Positions 23,248 to 33,071 of a DNA stretch of 64,000 nucleotides are shown here, one piece after another (the first letter of the stretch is position 1; each line of letters starts with the position of its first letter). The notes under the pieces were generated by a model that saw nothing but the letters and a program-made list of their open reading frames with translations, did no database searches and was not told where the DNA came from. The position numbers and the translations under genes were made by a program. Source of the stretch: Chrysomallon squamiferum (taxonomy: Eukaryota > Mollusca > Gastropoda > Neomphalida > Peltospiridae); NCBI GenBank assembly GCA_012295275.1, contig CM022668.1:16183391-16247390 (forward strand), given 5' to 3'.

Positions 23248-23990
23248 ATGTAAATATTACACTAACTAACTGACAGTTACACATTTTTCCAGACAGTGCA
23301 GGATTCATTAAAAGAGGACCACGTGTGGTGTTTGGACGATCTTTTCCCCATTTTCCAGTACGTCGTGGTCCGGGCACAAATTCGCCATCTTGGCGCTGAA
23401 ATTCACATGATTCACGATCTCATGGAAAACCATTTGCAGTATGGAGAACTTGGTGTCATGGCAACCACGTTAAAAGTAAATATTCATTTTAGACGTTTCA
23501 CAGTGGGCACTAATGAAAAAGCTCTAGCCTATATTAAATTTATTAGTTTTGTGAACTGTTATGTCAAAATAATTGGTATTAGAGTTTGAATTATGTTTCT
23601 TAAGTATTACTGGATACGATGTTAAAATATTGAAATACAGTTTTGATTTCAGTTAAAATGCTTCCAGTAAAGAATCATGAGAAAAATCAACAGTTTAAAT
23701 ATAAATATTGTCTTTACTACTACTGTTTGTTTTAACTATCTTAAAAGTTTGCAAGATATTCTGTATTTCAAAAATATATTTTTTCACTTGTGTGACAGTA
23801 TAATTTTTATGTAAGTAATGTATTAGTGTCAGATTTCAGTGTCATATGGCAGTTTAATAAACAGTGCAGTTCATATATACAGAAATATTTTAATATCATA
23901 TTCTTATTTTTATTTTTTTTTTTTTTTTTTTTTTTTTTTCCTCAGGCATGTTACTTCCAGATACAGACAGAAAAAATGTCTCTGTACTGA
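1167..23990 (+). CDS. ALS2: Alsin (ALS2), Rab5/Rac guanine nucleotide exchange factor; 34 coding exons, start codon missing
   Basis: Alsin is a cytosolic and endosomal exchange factor: the VPS9 domain activates Rab5 and the DH-PH module is linked to Rac1. The domain order read here is the alsin order: RCC1-like repeats split by a linker, DH, PH, MORN repeats, VPS9. Exons with GT-AG borders and matching phases: 1167-1420, 2053-3238, 3469-4250, 4734-5205, 5575-5689, 5864-5960, 6363-6437, 6864-6976, 7743-7806, 8358-8526, 8898-8980, 9322-9494, 9968-10130, 10611-10742, 11461-11592, 12111-12181, 12559-12625, 13137-13339, 14878-14943, 15269-15364, 16034-16200, 16699-16808, 17170-17247, 17473-17618, 18091-18264, 19201-19321, 19722-19856, 20625-20771, 21395-21571, 21831-21876, 22337-22398, 22685-22748, 23293-23475, 23946-23990. 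They sum to about 2,055 codons, against about 1,657 in human alsin; the excess is in the linker. No in-frame ATG precedes the first exon, so the start is on an upstream exon. Two apparent frameshifts are reported separately. Confidence 0.93.
1480..1905. repeat. CA-rich array in ALS2 intron 1 with an internal duplication of about 150-160 bp
   Basis: Imperfect CA/CATA repeats fill most of the intron. A segment starting CACCTAGACATATGCACAC occurs near 1600 and again near 1748, showing duplication of a larger unit inside the microsatellite. The Cys/Val-rich and His/Thr-rich open frames here are repeat translations, not genes. Confidence 0.8.
2616..5205 (+). CDS. ALS2: ALS2 exons 2 (3' part)-4: long acidic, low-complexity linker
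   Basis: The rest of exon 2 (to 3238) is rich in Ser, Asn, Asp, Gln and Glu. Exon 3 (3469-4250) is an acidic tandem repeat region, and exon 4 (4734-5205) is Ser/Thr-rich with a charged tail. Phases agree across 3238/3469 (1), 4250/4734 (0) and 5205/5575 (1). In vertebrate alsin the same position, inside the split RCC1 propeller, holds a poorly conserved linker; this version is about 400 residues longer. I see no catalytic domain, and the stretch is probably disordered. Confidence 0.8.
3541..4050 (+). repeat. ALS2: Coding tandem repeat, 30-bp unit encoding acidic decapeptides (about 16 copies)
   Basis: Within exon 3 a 10-residue unit of the form [10 protein letters not shown] or [10 protein letters not shown] repeats about 16 times. 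Positions vary between LD/LS and between T/M/I after the lysine. Fourteen units contain V-K-x-E, in twelve of them followed by a further acidic residue (D); that form matches the SUMO acceptor consensus (hydrophobic-K-x-E). One unit has Q for K, and the two EHCVA units lack the motif. Some units are nine residues long, all multiples of three bases, so the frame survives. Confidence 0.9.
4399..4492. repeat. (ATGT)n tetranucleotide microsatellite, ALS2 intron 3
   Basis: Nearly pure ATGT repeats with a short GTGT interruption near 4443. Confidence 0.9.
5575..7806 (+). CDS. ALS2: ALS2 exons 5-9: second block of RCC1-like repeats
   Basis: Exons 5575-5689, 5864-5960, 6363-6437, 6864-6976 and 7743-7806 rebuild the C-terminal propeller blades: [60 protein letters not shown], then a loop ending IPQLKK. 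The same signatures in the same order (TWGKGKEGQLGHGD, AGGYHSLALTA, SWGSNTFGQLGHSD) occur in vertebrate alsin. All five introns have GT-AG ends and compatible phases. Confidence 0.92.
6430..6800 (+). repeat. Degenerate repeats in ALS2 intron 7 that include the exon 7 donor
   Basis: The exon 7 end AATAAAG followed by GTAAAACC recurs in decayed form at about 6522 (ATTAAAGGTAACTA) and 6661 (AAATAAAGTAAAACC). Similar downstream text follows each: a CAGCxCTGTATTTTA motif after the first two and TGATTTAAACA after later ones. The unit is roughly 90-110 bp and heavily diverged. Confidence 0.45.
6990..7225. repeat. Two and a half copies of a unit of about 100-120 bp in ALS2 intron 8
   Basis: The phrases AGCAAATCT, CTGAATTTCTGAACAGTTGG and TTGATACTAA recur in the same order at about 6997-7085 and 7085-7180, then partially to 7220. 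The unit lies wholly within the intron and does not include a splice site. Confidence 0.7.
8358..12625 (+). CDS. ALS2: ALS2 exons 10-17: end of the propeller, DH domain and start of PH domain
   Basis: Exon 10 (8358-8526) carries [14 protein letters not shown] and the helix [15 protein letters not shown], equivalent to the start of the alsin DH domain. Exons 8898-8980, 9322-9494, 9968-10130 and 10611-10742 give the helical DH body, including [24 protein letters not shown] and LKWESLKL. Exons 11461-11592, 12111-12181 and 12559-12625 begin the PH domain ([19 protein letters not shown], then [10 protein letters not shown]). The donor of exon 10 was placed at 8526 because this gives the phase required by exon 11. 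Confidence 0.88.
11161..11459 (+). repeat. 13-bp minisatellite abutting the exon 15 acceptor, ALS2 intron 14
   Basis: About 22 copies of AATGTTGTGTTTA-like units with a block of TTGCGTTTG variants in the middle (about 11275-11370). The last unit runs directly into GATGTTTCAG, the acceptor at 11459-11460, so the array supplies the sequence just upstream of the splice site. Confidence 0.85.
11942..12390. repeat. (ATT)n arrays on both sides of ALS2 exon 16
   Basis: Long ATT tracts at 11942-11990 and about 12205-12388, the second interrupted by CTTTT spacers. Polyisoleucine, polyleucine and polyasparagine open frames across them are artefacts of the repeat. Confidence 0.9.
12622..12927 (+). repeat. 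Splice-donor minisatellite, ALS2 intron 17 (5 copies, 53-65 bp)
   Basis: Copies start at 12622 (the real exon 17 end, CAAA|GTATGAATT), 12681, 12734, 12798 and 12863. Three of the four extra copies keep CAAA|GTATGAATT; the copy at 12734 reads CAAC|ATATCAATT. Each unit therefore carries the last exon bases, the GT donor and the first 50-60 bases of the intron, ending with TAATAATGAATTT-like text. Confidence 0.85.
13137..17618 (+). CDS. ALS2: ALS2 exons 18-24: end of PH domain and MORN repeats
   Basis: Exon 18 (13137-13339) closes the PH domain with [15 protein letters not shown] and starts MORN motifs with [14 protein letters not shown]. Exons 14878-14943, 15269-15364, 16034-16200, 16699-16808, 17170-17247 and 17473-17618 continue with [76 protein letters not shown] and [17 protein letters not shown] repeats in alsin contribute to membrane targeting and self-association. 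The exon 18 donor and exon 19 acceptor were chosen because they restore GKIHG-H-GELKW. Confidence 0.92.
13381..13740. repeat. TTTA/TTTG-rich low-complexity tract, ALS2 intron 18
   Basis: Continuous TTTATT, TTTGTT and TTAATT variants without coding potential. Confidence 0.85.
14033..14893 (+). repeat. Splice-acceptor minisatellite, ALS2 intron 18 (79-bp unit, about 11 copies)
   Basis: The unit runs from TGAAGTTAATTGTTTGTTAG through a pyrimidine-rich TTTCTGTTTCAG acceptor to TGGAGAGCTGAAAT, which are the first 14 bases of exon 19. Ten copies then read CTGAGTGGTTAG and start the next unit; only the last (acceptor at 14876-14877) continues into the true exon. Copies differ by a few substitutions and one has GGACAGC for GGAGAGC. 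Almost every copy keeps an intact CAG acceptor. Confidence 0.95.
18091..23990 (+). CDS. ALS2: ALS2 exons 25-34: helical bundle and VPS9 domain
   Basis: Exon 25 (18091-18264) has [15 protein letters not shown], exon 26 the LENLEVIP and [10 protein letters not shown] region, and exon 27 (19722-19856) the VPS9 start [22 protein letters not shown]. Later exons give [47 protein letters not shown] and [19 protein letters not shown], ending [11 protein letters not shown] then TGA at 23988-23990; human alsin ends with a similar YQIQREKL. This domain is the Rab5 exchange module. Between exons 27 and 28 about ten residues found in human alsin are missing. AATAAA occurs at 24016 and 24027, shortly after the stop. 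Confidence 0.9.
18238..18885 (+). repeat. Splice-donor minisatellite, ALS2 intron 25 (about 76-bp unit, 9 copies)
   Basis: The exon 25 end (GAGTCTCTGAAAGACTTGGC, then TAAAAC|GTAATTTTAG) and the following intron bases are repeated eight more times, to about 18883. Extra copies read GAGTCACTGAAAGACTTGGC. The donor alternates between intact ACGTAA (18264, and copies near 18417, 18570 and 18869) and mutated ACATAA (copies near 18342, 18493 and 18793), with two more decayed copies (AACAAAATT and AACGCGTT). The alternation suggests amplification of a dimer. Confidence 0.95.
19857..20110 (+). repeat. Repeats of the exon 27 donor region, ALS2 intron 27 (4 starts, units 52-91 bp)
   Basis: The intron start GTACATTTCTCTTGTAG recurs at about 19909 (identical), 19994 and 20085 (GTAGCATACATTTCTCTGG). 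Each extra copy is preceded by ATAATCAG rather than by the exon end AGTCCG, so exon bases are not included. The CAG|GT context of the copies fits the donor consensus better than the real CCG|GT junction. Confidence 0.75.
22440..22650. repeat. Triplicated unit of about 84 bp in ALS2 intron 31
   Basis: TTATTATCTTTGAACC followed by TATAAATTTGAATACTG and TACTTAATTAAA occurs three times in order. It is intronic only. Confidence 0.75.
23176..23244. repeat. (CA)n microsatellite, ALS2 intron 32
   Basis: Nearly pure CA repeats with a CT stretch near 23178, ending about 45 bases before the exon 33 acceptor. Confidence 0.9.
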
Positions 23991-26472
23991 AAACAGTTTT
24001 AACTGGATGCAGTGAAATAAACCAGAAATAAACATTACTATACTGAAACTGTGATGTTTTCATATCCTGTTGGTTGTATGTGATATTTTCCACACTCTAT
24101 GTGAAACATTAAAACACATTTCACTCTCAAAGAATATGTATTTCTATATTGATATATATATCATCACAGGCAAATTATATATATATATATATAGCTATCT
24201 GTCTATAGATACTTCATATGTATACATATATGCAGATTTTCTTCAAAATGTCTGAGTATATAGTTTTTATTTAATAACTACCAATTAAATAATTAACCAG
24301 CAGCAAAAGAATAAATATTATTACTATTGTTATTATTACTACAATTATTATTACCATTATTATTATTATTATTATTAATATTATTATTCATACAGAATTA
24401 TGTTATATAAACAAACGTATTTAATTATTTAAATTTATGCTAGTATACTTTAATATTTGTTACATACAAATAAATTAATATGCATTCACAAACTTGTAAT
24501 AAATCTGTCATGAAATGTAATATACAACATTTCTAAGAATAATACATCAGAAGGACAAAATAAAATTGTTACTAGTCATTTTAATTTTCATTCAGCAAAG
24601 GTCTATTTATTATTTTGAAAGTTTTGTTTGCAATTGACAGTGTCAGTGAAAAGAAATTAGAAGTTTGTACTAGGTAGAAAATGTTATGTAATTAGGGGTT
24701 AAAGGTCAAGGTTGTAATATGATAGGTTACAGAATTTAGACATTTTCCCATTCCAAGCACTGCTCAGTAACATTAGATTGTGATATGTACTTCCCTGTCT
24801 TTGGGAAGGTATAGAGAGAGAGTGTGTGTGTGTGTGTGTGTGTGTGCGTGCGTGCGTGTGTATGTGTGAAGAAATGTAATAAAATAAATCAATTTCTAGC
24901 TATTGATAAGAATAGATAAGACTGCTTTCTTGTATGTATCATTTCCTTTTTGGTTTACTTTTGTTTTTTACCATTCCAAGCAATAAAACACAAGTGGCAT
25001 CTTATCTCTTGTAATTATGTTTTCTGTCATTTTTTATTTTATTTTATTATTATTATTTTTACTTAAATAATAAAAAATAAAAAAAAGAATAAATTATCTT
25101 TTTCTAAAACAAATTATTATTTTTTAAATATTCTGTCAAATATACATAATTAAATCCAAAAGCTGGAACATGTATGGTATGTATTCAACTGCGTGTGTAT
25201 GTGTATGCGTGTGTGTGTGTGTGAGAGAGAGAGAGACTGAGTGTATGGCATAATTTATACATCTCCAGAATAGAGATTGAACAATAAAGAAAAACAACAG
25301 AATTAAATAAATTAGATGATAATACAAAAAAAATTGCAATAAAAGAAACATATAAATTAAATAATAGCCAAAATTATAATAATAATAATAAAAAATAATA
25401 AATAAAAGTTTTTAATTTATATTTTATTACGACATATAATTTAATGAAATTGAAATCTTGTAAATAAATAAATAACTATACAAATTATTTAACTAGTAAT
25501 ATTTAATGCTTGTACTTAATATATTGTGAATCAAGTTTTATTTCTATTCGGCGAAATTAGCCGAAGTGTTCCGGTAAAAATATACATAAAATGTTCAGCA
25601 AATCAAATGACATCAGAACTGCGACTGCGTTGGCTCCATTTTATGACGTCATTCACACACACTTTCATGGCAGAAAATAGATTTCGAAACGCTGAAAATG
25701 CGAACCATGATTATGAAACAAAAACAACAAAAGAACTAACCTTATTTTTATAATTTTCATCGGTGAAAAGATTATGCATTAATGGTAACTATTATTAAAA
25801 CTATAATTTTGTTAACTTCATAATAATTTTTTTTTTTTTTTTTTTTTTTTTCATGTCTGAAATGGTGTGACTAATGAAAGGATAATCGAAACTAATTGCG
25901 CATTGTTTATATCTGTTTCTTTCAATTTCATTTTGTTTGCCTTTTCTTTTTTTCATAATGCCTTTTTCTTTTGAACATATCTATCTCTGTGCATGTACGT
26001 CTATATATATTTTCAGAACTTATTAATACTGATAGCCAGCAAATCCTGCCATGCAAAATAATTATTAAATACAACTTGACATATATTTTTAAATATATTA
26101 ATGAATAACCCTATAAGGATCTATTGTACATTCTAAATAGTTACATAACCGTAGTGGTTTTTGTACTATGTGGGTAGGAGGTGCTGAGGTAGGGCGTAGT
26201 CACAGAAATACTGGGAACAATCGATCTAATATGAATCGTTACTCATGATAAAATAATCGATTTATCACATTTTGAAAGTGATATTAACTCTTGTATTGTC
26301 TGAAACGTTATCAGTAACTATATTTCTTTGTTAAATTACAATTATTTTAAATAACTTATTTTTTTATTATTTGTTATTACGATGTTGTTCTTGCTGTTAC
26401 TGTTGTTGTTAAAACATCCCGCTAATAGCACGAACGTCCATTACATGAAAATGTATTTTTGTTATTATTATT

Positions 26473-26542
<70 letters not shown>

Positions 26543-26605
26543 ATTATTTTAATAAAACTTAATAAGATGTTAAACAATATGTTGTTCTTTTTTTTTTTTC
26601 CTCAG
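23991..26605. other. Intergenic region between ALS2 and gene A
   Basis: AT-rich sequence with ATT, TG and GA arrays ((GA)n at 26474-26538). No conserved exon seen. One short block at about 25540-25720 has more balanced composition and contains TGACGTCA. The 75-codon open frame there has no recognisable domain. Confidence 0.6.
25643..25650. promoter_or_regulatory. Palindromic CRE-like site TGACGTCA in the ALS2-gene A intergenic region
   Basis: TGACGTCA is the full palindromic CREB/ATF consensus, within a locally less AT-rich block about 1 kb upstream of gene A. Occurrence by chance is possible; I call it only as a candidate element. Confidence 0.25.
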
Positions 26606-26690
26606 AGTGTCTGAACAGATTTCAACGAAAAGCAAAATAATAAAATAAAAATAATAATAATAATAACAATAACAAAAAAGACATTCAATT

Positions 26691-29600
26691 ATGCCAGTAT
26701 TTAAACAAAATTTAATTTTATTCTTATCTGGATTTTGGCTGGGACTCAATTTGTCAAGCATTTTGTTACTGCCATTGTTAAACGGAAATTGTACGAGATT
26801 AAAATATCCAGACGGAAATTCAGAAGCAGATTTAGATGTGGATTTAGCAAGTCTGAAACGATTCCAAGAATCTTTTATTTTTATTGGTGTCATGACTACA
26901 AAAAAGAATTTAATCACAAGAGCAGAAGCCATTGAACGTACTTGGGGGAAGTTAATTCCTAAAATATCGGGAAAGCTGACGTTCTTTATAGGGAAGGGAG
27001 GTAACTACTCTGGACATTTGTCTGTTGTTACGTTGGATGATGTATATGACGAAGTTTATCCGCCTCAGAAGAAATCTTTTTCTATGATAAAGTACATGCA
27101 TGATAATTACTTGGACCAGTTTGAGTGGTTCATGCGAGCAGACGATGATATGTTTATGAAACCAAGATCAGTGGAGAGATTCCTACGCTCTGTAAATAGT
27201 TCCCAGCCACAGTACATAGGTCATCCAGGTTTAGGTACTGGCGAAGAAGAAGGGGATTTGGGATTAGATGGACATTACTGTCTCGGGGGTCCGGGAATTG
27301 TTTTTTCACGGAATACTTTAAGACAAACAGTTCCTGAAATTATGACTTGTCTAAGAAATATTGTGTCTGAACACGAAGACACTGAACTCGGTAGATGTGT
27401 TTATCAGTTATCCGGCTTATCTTGTTCACAGTATTCAGAGGTGAGTTATTTGTTTGTTTGTTTGTTTGTTTATTTATTTATACTACTACTATTATTATTA
27501 TTACTACTACTACTATTACTACTAACTGTTACTACTACTACTACTACTACTACTACTAATAATAATAATAATACGTGTTGTTATTATTATCATAGTTACA
27601 TCATACAGATACTATGTTTTCGTCATCGTAAGACAAATACAGATTGATATGATTTGTTCTTTTAGCATATGAAATTAAATATGCAAGTGCTGTCACCATT
27701 TACGTCAGAACTAACTTTATATCTTCAAAATTTATCACATTCAGATGAAAAACAAAACTTTATTTCTTTGAATTTTATTATTAAAATGCAGCATGTCGGT
27801 CCAGATAAATGGTCTAAAAGGATTCTTTACACTTGCAAGTTATTTTATAGATCTTTGATAAACGATTGTCACTCAAATCAATGTTAAAATAATTCTGTAA
27901 CAAAATAATTATATAAGCATAGCCATTACGGAATAATAATTGAATATATTTTATTTAATTATTTATTTATTTAATAAATAAATAAAAACAAATTTAAAAA
28001 TTCTGACAACTTCCTATCTTTGTCCGCGATGAGGTGACGACTACAAAAAAATAGCGGCAATCTGATTTTTCTAACTTGCTCCTTTTTTTGTGTGTTAAAC
28101 TTCATTATTAATGAACACAGGAAGGCCAATATATATATAAACAAATGAGTTTAAAGTAAGATATTTAGATTAATTTTTCCGTTTTAACAAATTTACATTT
28201 TAACTGTACCACTGTAAGAATTGTTTTTTTTTGCTGCCACTCACAGTAATCTTCAGCGGTGTTTTTAATTACAGATTCATAAACTGTTTTATTTGAATGT
28301 CGAAGAAGAAGAAGCTTTATTTAAACAAAATAAGCGCAGCGACCTGATGTTCGCTTTGACACTGCATCCCGTGAAACAGCAAGAACACGTGTACGCTCTG
28401 TACAGCTATTTTAACACTGAGCGCGTCTTGAAACTCGGAAAGAAAATGTCGGATCTTTACTCAGAAGTAACCCGCATCAACAGCAGAATTCTTCCAAAAT
28501 CCACAGCATCGAGCAGCGACGCTGTTAATGAATTATCAGCCCCAGTTTCTGATCGAAGAGATATGGATGACAACGTCAATGAAGACATTGAGCTGCTCAA
28601 CGAACTAAACTGGGATGCTAGTCAGGTAGGTACAATCGATAAAATAAAAGAAGATAACATATGGGAATTTATGCGTAACGGAAGTGTGTATTCATATAAA
28701 ATCCCATTTAACGAACCGTTTGAGCAGGTAGAACTCAAGGGCAGACAACTCGGACTAGCAGCTTCTATTGGTGCTCTAAACGAGTTCACATCGGCCTCAG
28801 AAAAACCAGTTTTTTCTTACGTAAAAGTCAGTCCCAGATTTGGACTGGAACACATCACGGGAGCGGAGGAAAACAACTCGACGTACAACTTATATATCTC
28901 ACTGCAGCGGTTTCGGCTGACAGAGATAGCGGAAGATTCGACATTCGTGGGTTACGTAGATAAAACCATACACGTAATATTACCGCTGTACAAACGATCG
29001 GCGACATTTGCTCGTTTTATTGAACAGTTGAACTCCTCGCTGTCAGGTTATCCGGGCCGCGTGGTCATCAAAGTGGCGTTGTACGCAGACACAGATGACG
29101 AGTATTTGAAATCGGCCACATTCGCTGGAATGTCCGCAAGCACCATCTCCAGTTTCAGTACAGAAATCTTGTTAATGAGTTGGCCGCATACTCGCAGTAA
29201 CGCGATAAAAACAGGTTTAAAGGGATTACCACCAGACTCACTGATACTAATCGTGGATGTCGATATGACGTTTACAGCTGATTTTCTACACAGAGTGTTT
29301 CTTAACACAAAGCTCGGCAAACAAGTGTATTACCCGATTCCATTCACTCAGTACTACAAACAAGCACCGTGTTACACCAACCCTGAAAACTGCTCCGCTA
29401 ATAAAACAGATTTCGATTTTGGACAAGACACAGGAACGTGGCGTTATTTTGACTACAAAGTGGTGGGAATATATAAAAGCGACATAACCCGAATTCAAGG
29501 TGTGGCTCGTATTCGAGGTGGAGTCAATGAAGATATTGAGTTTTTCGACAAATGTCTGAATCATGGACTAAAAGTACTTCGTTCTGTTGATACAAGTTTA

Positions 29601-29738
29601 GTTCGTCTGTACCACAAGAGTTGTGACGTCAGCTTACCACGTGATCAATTTAAAACGTGCACTGAGTCCCGAGAAGAGTTGTATGCTTCTGAGAGTACGT
29701 TAGCGAATATTTTGTTTAACACTTCAAATGTCGAATAA
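26691..29738 (+). CDS. Gene A: chondroitin sulfate synthase-like glycosyltransferase, two coding exons (26691-27440, 28275-29738)
   Basis: This is a predicted type II Golgi protein of 737 residues. Exon 1 has a hydrophobic anchor (about residues 7-30), then a GT31-like domain with the DxD motif ADDDMF (D151-D153), the glycine-rich CLGGPGIVFS and HEDTELG (from residue 228). Exon 2 has a GT7-like domain with ILPLYKRS, DVDM (D578-V-D580), HRVFLNTKLGKQVYYP and QDTGTWRYF, as in CHSY/CHPF, which build chondroitin from GlcA and GalNAc. Donor GAG|GTGAGT at 27441; acceptor at 28273-28274; both phase 0. The canonical GWGxED of the GT7 domain reads GGVNED, so GalNAc transfer may be impaired. The ATG at 26691 follows a possible 5' UTR acceptor at 26604-26605. 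It is the only copy on the + strand. Its exon 1 resembles B/C and its exon 2 resembles G. Confidence 0.88.
27441..28274 (+). other. Intron of gene A with ACT/AAT repeats
   Basis: Opens with (TTTG)n, then ACT/ATT trinucleotide runs to about 27575. The remainder is AT-rich without recognisable exons. A 72-codon open frame at 27669-27887 has no family resemblance and was not called. Confidence 0.7.
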
Positions 29739-30703
29739 ATCTATGCAGACTGAATTTTATAAACTTCTTATAATTAAATATTGTGTCTAAAAGAAATGTA
29801 CTTCGGGAACTTCCCTAAAGAGGCAATTAATTCTTCAAGGTCGCGCTTTTCTTGTTTTATATTCAAATTGTGAGATGTGAGTCTTTAGTATCTTAAATAT
29901 TAATCGTGTGTTCTGATATTTAATATAACAACTACAACGAGTTTTCTTCTCTTAATAATAACATAAATAATAGACATTCATTCCTATCTAGACAGAGAAA
30001 GAGAAAAACTTTATGAGCGATTTTTGTTACTGTTCTATTTTTTCAATCAAATTTTGTTTTAGTCATTTATTCTTCATATCTTTAATTATATTTAGTTTTT
30101 CTTTCATTTTGTTTTCTTATCTTGATTTACATTTATTTTTACTATTTATCTTAATCTGAGTTTAGTTTATTTATTTACAACTTCGTTTTATTTTAATTTT
30201 ATTCTACTTAAACAGCAAATAAAAAATGATCTCAAAAAAGTATTTATTTTATTCATTTAAAAAATATACAGAAGATATTAACAACAATTTTACTACAGTG
30301 CAACAATGACGGTGAATAAGAATTTTTCTCACTTGAAATTAAATTAATCAATAAAATACAAACAAAAATTAAAATAAAATAAATACATTACAGATAGTGA
30401 AAATTATCGATAAATTATGAAACCTCAATCTGCGTTAAGTGATCGAGTTTTATCACATCTTGTTAACACAGTTGTTCATAAACTGGGAGATTAACCGTTC
30501 TGCCGATGACTTCTACAACAAAATTATACATTAGAATTATAAACTAAAAAAAAAATCAGTTATAATTACATAACTTGGCGTAGAAAAAGACTGATCACGT
30601 GACTAGAGACTAAGCAGACGCCCACCAGCCTGATAAAAATCGCTGTAATAATTTTTTTACTACTGACTTGATTTAAATTTGCTAAGCAAAGCGAGATGTA
30701 TTT
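29739..30703. other. Convergent intergenic region between genes A and B
   Basis: No coding signal. The stretch 30068-30735 is the parent or sister of copies further on: 30265-30720 recurs at about 36350-36787, 30068-30185 at about 36787-36905, and 30200-30720 at about 37785-38310. Confidence 0.75.
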
Positions 30704-33041
30704 TCAGTCTGTTAAGTTTGAATAATTAAGTAAAATTTCTGCTAAGACTCTTTGAGAACCGTAAATTTCTGACCACGAGCTGACACAGTCGTCGAACTCA
30801 TCACGTGACAGGTTGACGTCACATGTTATTTTAGAATGAATGTTGTATAGTCCAGTATCAGTGGCTCGAAAAATAGTTAAACCTTTTTTTATGCTCCTTT
30901 CTACGAAGTTGTCGCTGTCTCTTTCCCAGCTCTCAATTTCCATATCACTTTTATACACTCCGACAATATTGTTCCTAGAATGACGCCAAGTTCCATAGTT
31001 TTGATCACAATTAAACTTTATTTTGTCATTGAAACAGTCTGGATTACTGAAACAAATTGTGTTCGGATCGTACTGTGAGAAGTAAATAGGAAAATAGACT
31101 TGTTTACCAAGCTTTGTGTTTAGAAAAACTCGGTGTAAAAATTCTCCTGTAAGACGCATATCAACATCCATGATAACGACCAGTGAGTTTGGAGAGAGAT
31201 TTTCTAATCCTTTTTTCATTGCTTTAGCGCGAGAAAAGTCTTCTGTCATCTGAAGTATTTTTATTTTCAAATTTTTACTTTTATTCTTCAGTTTATTAAT
31301 ACAACGTTTCATCAAAAAATATTCATTTCTATTGTTTTTAGGTGTGACGACGTTCAAAATTATGTTATGCGAATAATAATTAGAAACAGCAACATTTAAT
31401 GACTGAAGAAATCCAGAACACGATTTTGTATACTTGTACATGGGTAATACCATATACATATCGGAATAGTTAAGTTCTGTGGTATTTTCGGTTACCTCCC
31501 CTGGCAGAAATCGCCTAACTGCTACCCGAGCCCGATATTTCGACTTGTTCTTTACAACCGTGACGTTTCTTAATCCGAAAGTAACTACTAGACTTTCGTA
31601 AAAGAAACTTGATACATATGACTTTCCTTCCTTAACAAAGGTTTTTAATCTGACATTCCTTTTTTCCCTCCGAGCTTTCATAAAAGTATTTTGATTGAGA
31701 AGTTGATGTGAGTGTTCATTTCCAAACTGAATAAAATTCCACACTTCCGGTTCTTGACTTCCGTAGTTTTGCATGAACTTCCTGTCAGCGTATTTCCATT
31801 CATTTATCATTTGACGTGTGTCGTTGAGTTGCAGCTGACTTATCATTTTGTTCAACACGTCCACAGAGTCCTGTAGTCGTACTGCTTGTAGTTTTAACTG
31901 TTTAATGTCGTCAAGGTTACAGAGGTTGTGTAGTTTGTACACTTTACTCGGTTCTTTAATAGGATGCATCGTCAGAGCCGAGGGAAAGGCTCCAGGTATC
32001 CAGTTTTTCAGAGAGTTGTTTTGATAAAAAGACGTTCAAACTGGAAAGAGAAAGAAGTCAGTAAAATGTTGTTTTCTTTCCTTTTAGCAGTAAATTTGAA
32101 GAGAGCAGGAAATTGTCTTTAGTGTTAAATAGAAAGATGATGGATAAATTTCCATGTTGTTCTTTTATTTCAAAATTGATTGAATAAAATAACTAAATAA
32201 ACAAAAGCCAACAGAGAAAGAAAGAAGGAAATAAATAAATAAAGAAAGAAGCAGATACACAAAGAATCAAACAAACAAATAATATAAATAAATAAATAAA
32301 TAAATAAAAGAGTTTAACCTCAAAACTAAGTGTACAGGATAAGCCACATCTGTGATAAACACATCTGCCGAGTTCCGTGTCTTCGTGTGACGTCACTGTG
32401 TTGTTTAGACAAGACGTAATTCCTGGAACCAGTTGCCTTAAAGTATTCCGTGAAAAAACAATTCCTGGACCACCGAGACAGTAATACGTACTCAGTCCTA
32501 GCTTTCCTTTTTCTGTTTTTCTTCCTAAAGCAGGCTGACCCATGTACAGTTGCCTGGAACTATTTACAGAGCGTAGGAATCTCTCCAGTGATCTTGGTTT
32601 CATAAACATATCATCGTCTGCTCGCATGAACCACTCGAATTTGTCCAAGTAATTATCATGCATGTACTTTATCACAGAAAAACATTTCTTCTGTGGTGGA
32701 TAAACTTCGTCAGATACATCGTCCAACACAACAACAGACAAGTTTCCATTGTAGTTATCTCCCTTCCCTATAAAGAACGTCAGCTTTCCCGATATTTTAG
32801 GAATTAACTTCCCCCAAGTACGTTCAATGGCTTCTGCTCTTGTGATTAAGTTCTTTCTTGTAGTCATGACAGCAATGAAAATAAAAGATTCTTGGAAGCC
32901 TGTCAGACTTCGTGAATCATGCAAATAAAGGTGAACGTTTGATCTCAGACAGATAAATTTAAGTACTAAATAATTTCCAAAAATCAGGCCCAAGAAAAAT
33001 CCAAACAAAAACAACAAAAGACTGATTTTAAACGTTTCCAT
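30704..33041 (-). CDS. Gene B: chondroitin sulfate synthase-like, two coding exons (33041-32319, 32040-30704), one frameshift
   Basis: Exon 1 (241 codons) has an anchor at residues 7-30, ADDDMF (D142-D144), YYCLGGPGIVFS and HEDTELG. Its donor is GAG|GTTAAA at 32318. Exon 2 has the GT7-like DVDMRLTGEF, HRVFLNTKLGKQVYFP and FSQYDP. The true GT7 signature is decayed: the GWGxED equivalent is SWERDS, about nine residues before it are missing, and the HxH motif reads NIH. Next to gene C, exon 2 lacks one base near its start (about 32027-32032, CTTTTTATC against CTGTTTTATC), giving a stop after eleven codons. The rest of the frame is open and almost identical to C. Either the gene is recently dead or the base is a sequence error. 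Confidence 0.75.
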
Positions 33042-33071
33042 ATTTAAATATCACGTCTGTTTTTCGCTGAT

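Noticed and set aside
25526-25753. 75-codon open frame in the ALS2-gene A intergenic region
   Set aside because: No domain, no splice partner and an uncertain start; the block is more interesting as possible regulatory DNA.
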